Below, piece by piece: positions 24,566 through 33,780 of a stretch of DNA of 62,039 bases. The position numbers and the translations under genes were made by a program. The stretch's first letter is position 1; the number at the start of each line of letters is the position of its first letter. Below the pieces are notes generated by a model. The model ran no database searches. It saw only the letters and a list, made by a program, of their open reading frames with translations, and was not told the DNA's origin. The DNA comes from Draconibacterium orientale (GTDB lineage: Bacteria > Bacteroidota > Bacteroidia > Bacteroidales > JAADGE01): the NCBI GenBank assembly GCA_022729995.1, contig DZBS01000003.1, positions 1 through 62,039 of the forward strand. The letters are read 5' to 3'.

Positions 24566-25975
24566 TTATTCCTCTGTAATTAGTGTTTTAATTCGTTCAA
24601 TTTGCAACTCCTTATTAACAAGCCTCATGTTTCTGGCTGTATTTGTAAAAAATTGATGAACAGATAAAAATTTCACTTGCATTTTATTCCAATCGTTAAA
24701 ACTTCCAATCAATCCTTGTACTTTCAATTCTCTATAAAGCGTGTCGGAAACAGGAATAAAATCTCGCCTTCCGAGATAATCCAAGTCGGCATCGGCAATT
24801 ATGCTTTCCAGCTTTGTTTTCGGATTTGGAGGCAATTTGGTTGCCATAATAATTCCTTTAATTATACCAATTTGTTCATCGTCATAACCAAATGAAGGCA
24901 AAATTTCATCAACAATTTTACATCCGCGTTCTTCATGTCCTATTGCGCCTTCAACTTGACCAAAATCGTGAAACAAGGCAGCTGTTTTTAAAAGCAACAT
25001 TTCTTCTTCGTTAACTCCTTCTCCCGAACCGATTATCTCCACTCCTATTACAACATCAATAGTGTGTTTTAAATTATGATAATACAAGTGCATTGGAAGT
25101 TCACGTTCTAATCTGTCGAGAACATAATCGTTAATATCTTCAAATTTTATAGTTTGAAATCTTGTTTTAAAAGCTTTATTCGGATTTCTTCCTTTTCCGT
25201 CAACAGAAAGTTCGGGTCTGATTCCTTTAACTTCGTAAATAGCAATATCTCCTTTATATTTTATGGGCATTTTTGAGCGATATTCGCAAGCAAAAAATTC
25301 TTTTACAAATTCATAAGTCATTGCAGAAATACTAATTTCGCCGGGTTCGCAAGCCGATTCTATTCTGCTGGCAATGTTTACTGTATCGCCTTTTACGTCG
25401 TAAGAAATTTTCTTTTTCCCGGAAACTCCTGCAATAACGGGTCCGGTGTGAATTCCGAAAGTGAGATTCCAAATTTTTTGATTATTTTTTTCGGATTCGC
25501 CTTGAAGTTGTTTAAGATGTTCTTGCATTTCAAGAGCAGCAATAATTACTTCAATAGGATTTGTTCTGTTCTTTTTGGGAATTCCGCCGGCACACATAAA
25601 AGTATCGCCGATAGATTTAACTTTCTGAATATTATTCTTTTCTACAATTCCGTCATATAAGAAAAAGAAACTGTCCAGTTCATCAATTAAAGCCTCGGCA
25701 TCTTTCTCTTTTGAAAGTTCGGTAAAACCTTTAACATCGGAATAAAGAACAGTTACCATTTTATATCTTAAAGAAGAATCAATACCTTTAAGTTTTATTT
25801 GCTCTTTGGCATCTGACGGCAAAAAAGACATTAATTCGGAATTCCTGTCATTTTCTTCTCGTAACTCTTTGTTCTGGTCAGCCAATTCTAAATTTAGCTT
25901 TTCCAAATAAACAATTCTCTCCTTTAAGAGTTCAATTTCGTTACCGTTTTTATTAATTTCGTTTTCTTGCATCAT
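24566..25975 (-). CDS. Class III adenylate cyclase fused to an HD domain
   Basis: A 469-residue protein with an N-terminal coiled coil (~10-48), a class III nucleotide cyclase domain (~70-250) and a C-terminal HD-type domain (~285-460). The cyclase residues are all visible: metal Asp80 (YSDVKGF) and Asp124 (SIGDTFM), adenine-selecting Lys120 and Asp193 (SYDVKGD), and transition-state Asn200/Arg204 (NIASR). This predicts an active, ATP-specific enzyme. The HD part has LFHDFG (His336/Asp337), His304, His347 and Asp395/397, a complete metal site. It may make and turn over a cyclic nucleotide, or the HD part may sense. It is cytosolic, with no TM segment. Confidence 0.88.
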   Translation of the reverse strand: MMQENEINKNGNEIELLKERIVYLEKLNLELADQNKELREENDRNSELMSFLPSDAKEQIKLKGIDSSLRYKMVTVLYSDVKGFTELSKEKDAEALIDELDSFFFLYDGIVEKNNIQKVKSIGDTFMCAGGIPKKNRTNPIEVIIAALEMQEHLKQLQGESEKNNQKIWNLTFGIHTGPVIAGVSGKKKISYDVKGDTVNIASRIESACEPGEISISAMTYEFVKEFFACEYRSKMPIKYKGDIAIYEVKGIRPELSVDGKGRNPNKAFKTRFQTIKFEDINDYVLDRLERELPMHLYYHNLKHTIDVVIGVEIIGSGEGVNEEEMLLLKTAALFHDFGQVEGAIGHEERGCKIVDEILPSFGYDDEQIGIIKGIIMATKLPPNPKTKLESIIADADLDYLGRRDFIPVSDTLYRELKVQGLIGSFNDWNKMQVKFLSVHQFFTNTARNMRLVNKELQIERIKTLITEE

Positions 25976-26121
25976 ATTAAAGTAAAATATTTTCTACATA
26001 AATACAAGTAATAATTGCATAAATTTTAAACTTCATAAAATTAAGAATAATAAGTTTAAATGCCTAAAATTTTAATATATCTTTAAAAAAAAATTAATGT
26101 GAAATAAAATTTAAAAAACTG

Positions 26122-26151
26122 TTGAAAATTTATAATTTATTTTTAAATTTG
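26122..26151 (+). promoter_or_regulatory. Promoter of the universal stress protein gene
   Basis: TTG at 26122-26124, 19 bp, then TAAATTTG at 26144-26151. Both boxes fit the Bacteroidota consensus; the start codon is 28 nt downstream. Confidence 0.65.
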
Positions 26152-26179
26152 AAGAATATAATAATTTTAACTTAAAATC

Positions 26180-27001
26180 ATGAGTGAATTAAGACCTATT
26201 ATAGTACCTTGGGATTTCTCCGAATTATCTGAATATGCTCTTGAGCATGCGATAAACATTGCTAAAATTGTAAAATGTGACATTTTTTTGGTTCATATCA
26301 TAAAAAAGCAATCGGATTTGGAAGCAGCCGAAGAAAAATTAATAAAATTTTCGACGGAAGTATTTGATAAATATGGAATTAAACCACTATACATCATAAA
26401 AGAAGGAAGTATTTTTACAGAAATTTCCGACATTATTGATGAGAAAAATGCGTTTTTCGCTGTAATGGGAACTCACGGAATAAAAGGAATGCAAAAATTT
26501 ACGGGAAGTTGGGCTCTTAAAGTTATTGCAGGTTCAAAAGCACCTTTCATTGTTGTTCAAGCACCGCCGGCTTCCAAAGAATTAAAAAATATTGTATTTC
26601 CGGTTGACTTTAAATTCTCCGAAAAAGAAAAATTACTTTGGGCAGAATTTATTTCAAGATTTTTCAACTCAAAATTCCACCTTTGTTATATTGATGTTTC
26701 AGATCCTTCTTTTAAAAAGAAAATTAACTCAAACATTCTTTTAGCAAAAAAATATTTGACAGATAAAGAAGTAGATTTTGAAATAGTTAAACTCGACGGT
26801 AAAATAATTTCAGATTCGGCAGTTGAATATGCAAAAGCAATTAATGCAGATATGATTATGATTTCTACAACTAAAAATATTAGTTTCCAAGATTATGTTT
26901 TGGGAGCTTCGGAACAAAAAATTATTGCAAACAAAGAAAAAGTTCCGGTAATGACTGTTAACCCGAGAGCCGACATCACAAAAACCGGCGGATTAACATA
27001 A
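26180..27001 (+). CDS. Tandem universal stress protein
   Basis: A 273-residue protein with two Usp domains (~4-135 and ~142-270). The first has IIVPWDFSELSEYALEHA and MGTHGIKGMQK with the G-rich ATP-binding pattern. The second is more diverged (IVFPVDFKFSEKEK, then MIMISTTKN). Tandem Usp proteins bind ATP and support survival in stress or stationary phase; the target is unknown. It has its own promoter and terminator and is monocistronic. Confidence 0.9.
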   Translation: MSELRPIIVPWDFSELSEYALEHAINIAKIVKCDIFLVHIIKKQSDLEAAEEKLIKFSTEVFDKYGIKPLYIIKEGSIFTEISDIIDEKNAFFAVMGTHGIKGMQKFTGSWALKVIAGSKAPFIVVQAPPASKELKNIVFPVDFKFSEKEKLLWAEFISRFFNSKFHLCYIDVSDPSFKKKINSNILLAKKYLTDKEVDFEIVKLDGKIISDSAVEYAKAINADMIMISTTKNISFQDYVLGASEQKIIANKEKVPVMTVNPRADITKTGGLT

Positions 27002-27023
27002 GCATTAATTCTTTTCATAAAAG

Positions 27024-27050
27024 AAGCTGTCCAATGGGCAGCTTTTTTTT
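27024..27050 (+). terminator. Rho-independent terminator after usp gene
   Basis: Stem AAGCTG(T)CC / GGCAGCTT with one bulged T and a 4-nt loop, followed by an unbroken run of T residues. Confidence 0.8.
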
Positions 27051-27072
27051 ATTTATAAAAGAACAAAATTAT

Positions 27073-27080
27073 TAACTTTG
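27073..27080 (+). promoter_or_regulatory. Candidate -7 promoter box for glyS
   Basis: TAACTTTG, matching TAnnTTTG and followed by C, lies 23 nt before the glyS start codon. A -33 box is not evident because the terminator T-tract occupies that place. Confidence 0.5.
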
Positions 27081-27103
27081 CGAACAAAAAAAAAATATAA
27101 AAC

Positions 27104-28663
27104 ATGGCAAATCCTGAAATCTTTAAAAAAGTAATTGCTCACGCAAAAGAATACGGTTTTATTTTCCAATCAAGCGAAATATATGACGGACTTAGTGCTG
27201 TTTATGACTACGGACAAAACGGTGTTGAGTTAAAAAACAACATTAAAAAATATTGGTGGGATTCAATGGTGAAACTCAACGAAAACATTGTGGGTATCGA
27301 CTCGGCAATTTTTATGCATCCCGAAGTTTGGAAAGCTTCCGGGCACGTTGGTGCATTTAACGACCCGCTTATAGACAACAAAGATTCTAAAAAAAGATAC
27401 AGAGCCGACGTTCTTATTGAAGAACATCGCGAAAAAATTCAAGAAAAAATTGATAAAGAAGTTGAAAAAGCACAAGCGAAATATGCCGATAAATTCGACA
27501 AAGACACATTTCTTGCTACAAACGCCAGAGTTCTTGAAAGAAAACAAAAAATTGATTCTTTAACAGAAAGATTTCAAAATGCTTTAAATTCAAATAATCT
27601 TGAAGAGTTAAAACAAATAATTGTTGACGAAGAAATTGTGTGCCCAATTTCCGGCAGTAAAAATTGGACAGACGTTAGACAATTTAATTTAATGTTCGAC
27701 ACAAAATTGGGTTCCGTTAGTGAAGAAGCAGACATTATATATTTAAGACCCGAAACAGCTCAAGGTATTTTTGTAAATTACCTCAACGTTCAAAAAACCG
27801 GAAGAATGAAACTTCCTTTTGGAATTGCTCAAATTGGAAAAGCGTTTAGAAACGAAATAGTTGCTCGCCAATTTATTTTCAGAATGCGAGAATTTGAACA
27901 AATGGAAATGCAATTTTTTATCAGACCCGGCGAACAAGAAAGTTGGTTTGAACATTGGAAAAAAGTAAGAATGCAATGGCATTTGGCTCTCGAACCCGGA
28001 AACGGAAAATATAGATTTCACGACCATGATAAACTTGCACATTACGCAACAGCAGCCACAGATATAGAATTTGATTTTCCTATTGGTTTTAAAGAATTGG
28101 AAGGAATTCATTCGAGAAGCGATTTTGATTTATCGCAACACCAAAAATTTTCGGGTAAAAAAATCCAATATTTCGACCCTGAAACAAACACATCTTATGT
28201 TCCTTTCGTTATTGAAACTTCAATAGGTTTGGACAGAATGTTTCTTTCTGTTTTATCAAATTCTTTTGGAGAAGAAAAAATAGATAAAGAAGACGGAAGT
28301 TCCGAAATAAGAACAGTTTTAAAAATACATCCGGCTTTAGCACCAATAAAAGCAGCTATTTTACCGTTGATAAAAAAAGACGGATTACCCGAAAAAGCTT
28401 ATCAAATATTAAATTTATTAAAATTTGATTACAACTGTCAGTACGAAGAAAAAGATTCAATAGGAAAAAGATACAGACGACATGATGCAATAGGAACACC
28501 GTTTTGTATTACAATAGACCATCAAACACTTGAAGATAACTCAGTAACAATAAGATATAGAGACACAATGTTACAAGAAAGAATTTCTGTTGATAATATA
28601 AAAGCAATTATCGAAGAAAAAGTTAACATGCGAAAACTATTTGAGAAAATTGAAAATAGGTAA
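27104..28663 (+). CDS. glyS: Glycine-tRNA ligase (dimeric class II type)
   Basis: A 519-residue protein with the eukaryote-like dimeric GlyRS pattern: SSEIYDGLSAVYDYGQNG at the start, class II motif 2 (FRNEIVARQFIFRMREFEQ), the EF(D/E)FP and GLDRMFL regions, and a C-terminal anticodon-binding domain (HPALAPIKAAILPL). It charges tRNA-Gly in the cytoplasm and replaces the separate alpha/beta subunits of other bacteria. The name glyQS is also used. Its 3' end overlaps the start of dusB. Confidence 0.95.
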   Translation: MANPEIFKKVIAHAKEYGFIFQSSEIYDGLSAVYDYGQNGVELKNNIKKYWWDSMVKLNENIVGIDSAIFMHPEVWKASGHVGAFNDPLIDNKDSKKRYRADVLIEEHREKIQEKIDKEVEKAQAKYADKFDKDTFLATNARVLERKQKIDSLTERFQNALNSNNLEELKQIIVDEEIVCPISGSKNWTDVRQFNLMFDTKLGSVSEEADIIYLRPETAQGIFVNYLNVQKTGRMKLPFGIAQIGKAFRNEIVARQFIFRMREFEQMEMQFFIRPGEQESWFEHWKKVRMQWHLALEPGNGKYRFHDHDKLAHYATAATDIEFDFPIGFKELEGIHSRSDFDLSQHQKFSGKKIQYFDPETNTSYVPFVIETSIGLDRMFLSVLSNSFGEEKIDKEDGSSEIRTVLKIHPALAPIKAAILPLIKKDGLPEKAYQILNLLKFDYNCQYEEKDSIGKRYRRHDAIGTPFCITIDHQTLEDNSVTIRYRDTMLQERISVDNIKAIIEEKVNMRKLFEKIENR

Positions 28664-29630
28664 TATTGAAATAAGTAAATATCCGTTGTTGCTTGCACCA
28701 ATGGAAGATATAACCGACAGGTCTTTCAGGTATATTTGTAAAAGATACGGAGCAGATATTTTATACACAGAATTTATTGCTTCGGAAGCTTTAATTAGAG
28801 ATATCTATAAATCGAAACAAAAATTACTTTTTGAAACAGACGAAAGACCCGTTGGAATACAAATTTACGGTCACGACATAGAAAATATGGTTGAAGCCGC
28901 AAAAATTGCAGAATCGGCAAATCCGGATTTAATTGACATAAACTTTGGTTGCCCGGTTAAAAAAATAGCCACAAGAGGCGCCGGCGCAGGAATGTTGAGA
29001 GATATTCCAAAAATGATTGAAATGACAAAACAAATTGTTAAAGCAGTAAAATTACCGGTAACTGTTAAAACACGTTTGAGTTGGGATTTTGACACAATAA
29101 AAATTGATGAATTTGCCGAAGAATTACAAGACACCGGAATACAAGCATTAACAATTCACGGAAGAACCAGAGCTCAGTTATATAAAGGAATTTCGGATTG
29201 GACACTTATAGGAAAAGTAAAAAATAATCCGAACATAAAAATTCCGATAATCGGAAACGGAGATGTAACTAACGGACCGCAAGCAAAAGAAATGTTTGAC
29301 CGATACGGAGTCGACGGAATAATGATTGGGCGAGCAACAATAGGAAAACCTTGGGTTTTTAAAGAAATAAAACATTTTTTGGAAACAGGAGAAGAAATGC
29401 CCGAGTTGACATTAACACAAAAAATTGAACTTGCGAAAGAACATTTCAAAAAATCATTGGAAATAAAAGGAATGCCACGCGGATTTTTTGAAACCAGAAG
29501 ACATTTTGCACTTTATTTTAAAGGTTTGCCCGATTTTAAACAATTAAGATTAAAACTGTTAACTTCGGTTGAAGAAGAAGAAGTTCTTGAACTTTTAAAT
29601 CTTATCAACGAAAAATATAAAGACTTTTAA
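28650..29630 (+). CDS. dusB: tRNA-dihydrouridine synthase (DusB type)
   Basis: A 326-residue FMN-dependent TIM-barrel protein. It has LLLAPMEDITDRSFR, INFGCPVKKI with the catalytic Cys, GAGAGMLRDI, VKTRLSW, IHGRTRAQ and IGNGDV. It reduces specific uridines in tRNA to dihydrouridine. No ATG is suitable: the family opening MKIGNIE corresponds to a TTG at 28650 (another TTG lies at 28641), so translation starts inside glyS and is probably coupled to it. This start is chosen by similarity to family N termini. Confidence 0.88.
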   Translation: MKIGNIEISKYPLLLAPMEDITDRSFRYICKRYGADILYTEFIASEALIRDIYKSKQKLLFETDERPVGIQIYGHDIENMVEAAKIAESANPDLIDINFGCPVKKIATRGAGAGMLRDIPKMIEMTKQIVKAVKLPVTVKTRLSWDFDTIKIDEFAEELQDTGIQALTIHGRTRAQLYKGISDWTLIGKVKNNPNIKIPIIGNGDVTNGPQAKEMFDRYGVDGIMIGRATIGKPWVFKEIKHFLETGEEMPELTLTQKIELAKEHFKKSLEIKGMPRGFFETRRHFALYFKGLPDFKQLRLKLLTSVEEEEVLELLNLINEKYKDF

Positions 29631-29642
29631 ACCAAATTTACT

Positions 29643-32408
29643 ATGAATTTCAACAATAAAAAATACATGATAATTGCGGCTGCAATTGTTGTTGTAGTAA
29701 TTATTTTGGCATCAATATTTATCGGAAAAGGAAAAACACAAATTTTTCCGGCAATAAATGCTGTTCCCGAAAAAGCAATTTTAATAATGGAAACCGATAA
29801 ACTTCCGGAATTATTAACAGCATTAAAAGACGATATTTCACTTTTTAGTTTATTGTCGCAAAGCTCATTATTTCAGAGTTCATATAAAGAAATTTTCATG
29901 ATAGATTCTTCATTCAATAAAAATAAAGATTTGAAGAGTTTTTTTGAAAACAGAAAAATAATAATTTCGTCGCATATAGTTAGTAACAAGGAAAATTCAT
30001 TAATTCTAATTGCTCCTGCAAATGCTTCCGACCCCGAAAATTTAAAAAAAATACTTACTAAATTCTCGTTAAAAAAAATCCAAATTCAATCTTTAAAATA
30101 TGATAATGCAGTAATAACAAGCATTTCGGAAGTAGACAATTCGGATTATAAAATTTATTATTCGTTTTACGACGGATATTTTTTATTGAGTTATTCCGAC
30201 ATCTTATTGCAAAATTCAATTAGAAGAATCGACAGCAATTACTCACTTTCAAAAGATAAAAACTTTAATGAATTATACGGATTTATAAAATCGCAGAGCA
30301 TTGCCAAAATTTTCATTAATTACGAAAATGTTTTAAAATCATCGGGAACGTCAATAAACGAAAAAGAACTTAAAAGATTTGGTTTCCTATATAATTTTGC
30401 CGATTGGACAGGTTTGGATATAAATATCGCAAACAATAAAATTGAAATGAGCGGTTATACAGTTACAAAACCCGATGCTCAATATTTGAATATTTTTAAA
30501 GAAATTGAACCCGATAACACCGAATTATTTAAAATTCTTCCAAAAAAAACTTCTTCTTTTTTAATATTGAATATAAAAAACGGTGTATTTTTTAATTCTA
30601 AACTTGAGACATATTTGTCGGAAGTAAAAAAAATAAAACAACACAAAGCATATATTGATAAATTCTACGAAACTTTTAAAATTAGCAAAAAAAGCATGGA
30701 TTTTTATTCCAAAATTGGAAACGAAATTGCTTTTGTAGATGAAGATGTTAATAAAAACGGAATAAATCACAATTCATTTTGTTTCATTAAAATTACAGAT
30801 ACCGATTTTTATCCCAATTTTTTTGATAAAATAAATAACAATTTTTGTAAGGCAAACAATTTAAATTCGTCCAATTATAAAAAAGATATTATTGTGAATG
30901 ATGAAAAATATAAAATATTCAAACTTCATTCAGACATTATTCCGTTGATATTTTTTGGTTCAATTTTCGAAACCTTAAGTGCACAATATGTAACATTTAC
31001 TGATAAATATTTAATTTTTGGAGAAACCGAAAATGCCTTAACAGATTTATTGGTTTCATATCAAACCGGACAATCTCTTAACGAATTTTCCGATGATATA
31101 AATTTAATAAAATCGGTAACCGACGAAACAAATATTTTCTTCTATACCAATATTTTTCATAATAAAAATATTTACAAAAAATATTTAAACGGCTCATATT
31201 CACAGAAATTAGAAAACGATTCAAAAATTATAGGAAAGATAAAAGGTCCCATAATTCAATATATTTCAGATTCATATCCGATTTACACAACCGTGAATTT
31301 TGAAACAGATATTGCTCCGCCGAATATTGCGGAAACAGTTTGGGAAACTAAACTCGACTCAAGTTTAATTACAACTCCTTTCATTGTTACAAATCATAAT
31401 ACCAATGAAAAAGAAATTTTTGTGCAAGACGCAAAAAATAAAATCTATTTGATAGACAGATTTGGAAATATTATTTGGAAAAGACAACTTTCGGAAAAAA
31501 TTATAAGCAATGTTTTTCAAATAGATTATTTTGAAAACAATAAACTTCAATTAATATTTAACACAAAATCCGAAATTCATACATTCGACAGAAACGGAAA
31601 TTACGTTGAAGGATATCCGGTTAAATTAAAATCGCCGGCTACAAACGGCTTAACAGTTGTTGACTACGAAAACAACAGAGATTACAGAATATTTATTGCA
31701 ACCGAAAACAAAAAAGTTTTATTGCTCGACAAAACATGCAAATTAATTGAAGGTTGGAATTTTGGAACAACAAAAAATACTGTTTCAAAAGAAATAAAAT
31801 TCTATAGTGCTTTTGGAAAAGATTATATTACTTTTAATGATATTTCAAATGTTTATATAGTTGACAGAAAAGGCGAAATGCGTGTGAAACCGATTACAGC
31901 CTTCCCTATCGGAAAAAACAGCGAAGTGTTTTTTGAACAACGAGAAGACGAAAAAAATTCGCGGTTTGTAATTACAAATCCCGAAGGAACATTATATTAT
32001 ATTTATTTAGACGGAAACGTGAAAAAAATGCAAATCGAAAAATATTCCGATTTACATTATTTCAGTTCTTACGACTTAAACGGCGACAATAATCCGGAAT
32101 ATCTTTTTACCGATAATAACCAAACCGATGTTTATAATTACAAAAAAGAAAGATTATTTTCGTATACATATTCGGACAAAGTTCTTTATCAACCAAGATT
32201 ATTCAAATTTTCGGAAACAAATAATAAAATTGGAGCCACATCTTTAAACGGAAAAGTATATTTAATAAACAACGACGGAACTATTTTAAAAGGGTTTCCG
32301 CTAATCGGCACAAGCGATTTCAGAATTTCAAAAATGACAAAAGATTCAGAATTTAGCATTATTGTCGGAGGTAAAGGCAACTATATTTACAAATACAATG
32401 TCTTGTAA
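29643..32408 (+). CDS. Membrane-anchored DUF3352-like protein with C-terminal propeller-like repeats
   Basis: A 921-residue protein with one N-terminal TM helix (IIAAAIVVVVIILASIFI), hence probably anchored with its bulk outside the cytoplasm. Residues ~35-560 resemble DUF3352-like proteins (INAVPEKAILIMETDKLPEL opening). The last ~350 residues carry repeated blocks of the type IYLIDRFGNIIW, IHTFDRNGNYVEGYP, VYNYKKERLF and VYLINNDGTILKGFP, spaced like blades of a PQQ/WD-like beta-propeller. The function is unknown. It follows dusB by 12 bases. Confidence 0.6.
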   Translation: MNFNNKKYMIIAAAIVVVVIILASIFIGKGKTQIFPAINAVPEKAILIMETDKLPELLTALKDDISLFSLLSQSSLFQSSYKEIFMIDSSFNKNKDLKSFFENRKIIISSHIVSNKENSLILIAPANASDPENLKKILTKFSLKKIQIQSLKYDNAVITSISEVDNSDYKIYYSFYDGYFLLSYSDILLQNSIRRIDSNYSLSKDKNFNELYGFIKSQSIAKIFINYENVLKSSGTSINEKELKRFGFLYNFADWTGLDINIANNKIEMSGYTVTKPDAQYLNIFKEIEPDNTELFKILPKKTSSFLILNIKNGVFFNSKLETYLSEVKKIKQHKAYIDKFYETFKISKKSMDFYSKIGNEIAFVDEDVNKNGINHNSFCFIKITDTDFYPNFFDKINNNFCKANNLNSSNYKKDIIVNDEKYKIFKLHSDIIPLIFFGSIFETLSAQYVTFTDKYLIFGETENALTDLLVSYQTGQSLNEFSDDINLIKSVTDETNIFFYTNIFHNKNIYKKYLNGSYSQKLENDSKIIGKIKGPIIQYISDSYPIYTTVNFETDIAPPNIAETVWETKLDSSLITTPFIVTNHNTNEKEIFVQDAKNKIYLIDRFGNIIWKRQLSEKIISNVFQIDYFENNKLQLIFNTKSEIHTFDRNGNYVEGYPVKLKSPATNGLTVVDYENNRDYRIFIATENKKVLLLDKTCKLIEGWNFGTTKNTVSKEIKFYSAFGKDYITFNDISNVYIVDRKGEMRVKPITAFPIGKNSEVFFEQREDEKNSRFVITNPEGTLYYIYLDGNVKKMQIEKYSDLHYFSSYDLNGDNNPEYLFTDNNQTDVYNYKKERLFSYTYSDKVLYQPRLFKFSETNNKIGATSLNGKVYLINNDGTILKGFPLIGTSDFRISKMTKDSEFSIIVGGKGNYIYKYNVL

Positions 32409-32442
32409 TTTGATATTGAATACATCTTATTAAAAAAATAAT

Positions 32443-32450
32443 TAACTTTG
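32443..32450 (+). promoter_or_regulatory. Candidate -7 promoter box for lipoprotein gene
   Basis: TAACTTTG followed by C, 32 nt before the start at 32483. The nearest TTG (32416-32418) is 24 bp away, somewhat too far. Confidence 0.4.
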
Positions 32451-32482
32451 CACATTAACCTTTTGCATAAAATATTAAAATT

Positions 32483-33718
32483 ATGAACCGGAAAAAACAC
32501 ATATCCATAATTCTGTCGTCAATGTTAATTCTTTCAGCATTTGTATTTCAGTCATGCCGTAAGAATTTTGGATTTGACGAATTTTCAAACCTAACAACAG
32601 ACTCGTTAGAATTTGACGGAAGCCTTGCAATACCGATTTTAGACACAAAATTCACACTTGAATCTTTCATTCCCGAAACAGATTCATCTATTTGGGCAGA
32701 AGTTGACGCTCAAAGCCTTATTCATATTAGAATGTATTTTAAAGATGTAATTTCTTTAAGAATGGGTCAAATATATCCAATTACTTCGAGCGGAGCACCT
32801 TCCGGAACTCCAATTCCGGCAGGAGAAACATCAGTTAGAACAGACACTTCGCAACTAAAAGTTTTTTCAAGAATGCTTGAAGGAAAACTTTTTTTTAACG
32901 ACCCAAAAATTACTTTTATAATATCGAACCAAATTCCGGTTGTTACATTTTTTAGATTAGATACTCTAATTTTTCATGATGTTGAAGGGCAATCATTATC
33001 AAATACATCAGACAAAGAATATACAATTTCGGCACCTTCAACATGGGGCGAAGTTTCAACAACAAATATTTTAATAGATAAAAATGAAATACCTGTTTTG
33101 CCCGACGTATTTTCGCCGGTTCCAAAACAAGTTTCTTTTTATATGAGTTTTGGCAGCAACGCATTACAAACATTACCTTTTGACGTAACAGGCGACGAAA
33201 TTTTAAAATTAGATGCAGACTTTGACCTTCCGCTTGATGCTCGGCTTGAAGATTTAGTTATGGGAGATACAATGAATATGGATTTTTCAAAAGGAACATT
33301 TAGCCAAATTACATCTGCTGTTTTAAAAGTTCGTTTCACAAACGGATTTCCTTTGGAAGGAAGAACTCAAATATATTTTGCAGACACGACCGCAACCGGA
33401 GAAATAAACAATATTGTAGATTCTCTTTTTGATGAGCTGAATACTGATGTTTTTGCCGACGGCTGGAGATTTGTTTCGGCAATTACAAACACTTCCGGAG
33501 TTGTTACAGAAACTTCTGTCAGCAATATTTATATTGAAATAACACAAGAAAAATTTCAAAAATTAAAAGATGCCCGAGTTGCAAAAATACTTTTGCTTTC
33601 TAAATTAAATACTTACAACAGCACTTCCGGAACATTTATAAAACTTTTATCTACGTATCAACTTGGTGTTGAGCTTGGAATGAAAGCAAATTACATTATA
33701 ACGGGTGAAGATTTTTAG
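32483..33718 (+). CDS. Predicted lipoprotein of unknown function
   Basis: A 411-residue protein with a lipoprotein signal (ILSAFVFQSC lipobox) and then a beta-rich sequence (FDGSLAIPILDTKFTLE). It matches no family I can name with certainty. It lies 62 bases upstream of a DUF5723 outer-membrane protein gene, and I infer a joint role at the outer membrane. No catalytic motif is visible. Confidence 0.6.
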   Translation: MNRKKHISIILSSMLILSAFVFQSCRKNFGFDEFSNLTTDSLEFDGSLAIPILDTKFTLESFIPETDSSIWAEVDAQSLIHIRMYFKDVISLRMGQIYPITSSGAPSGTPIPAGETSVRTDTSQLKVFSRMLEGKLFFNDPKITFIISNQIPVVTFFRLDTLIFHDVEGQSLSNTSDKEYTISAPSTWGEVSTTNILIDKNEIPVLPDVFSPVPKQVSFYMSFGSNALQTLPFDVTGDEILKLDADFDLPLDARLEDLVMGDTMNMDFSKGTFSQITSAVLKVRFTNGFPLEGRTQIYFADTTATGEINNIVDSLFDELNTDVFADGWRFVSAITNTSGVVTETSVSNIYIEITQEKFQKLKDARVAKILLLSKLNTYNSTSGTFIKLLSTYQLGVELGMKANYIITGEDF

Positions 33719-33780
33719 AAAAATATCAGAATAGAAATAAAAAAATATAACTCTTTTGAGCAAAATATAAAATCATACAG

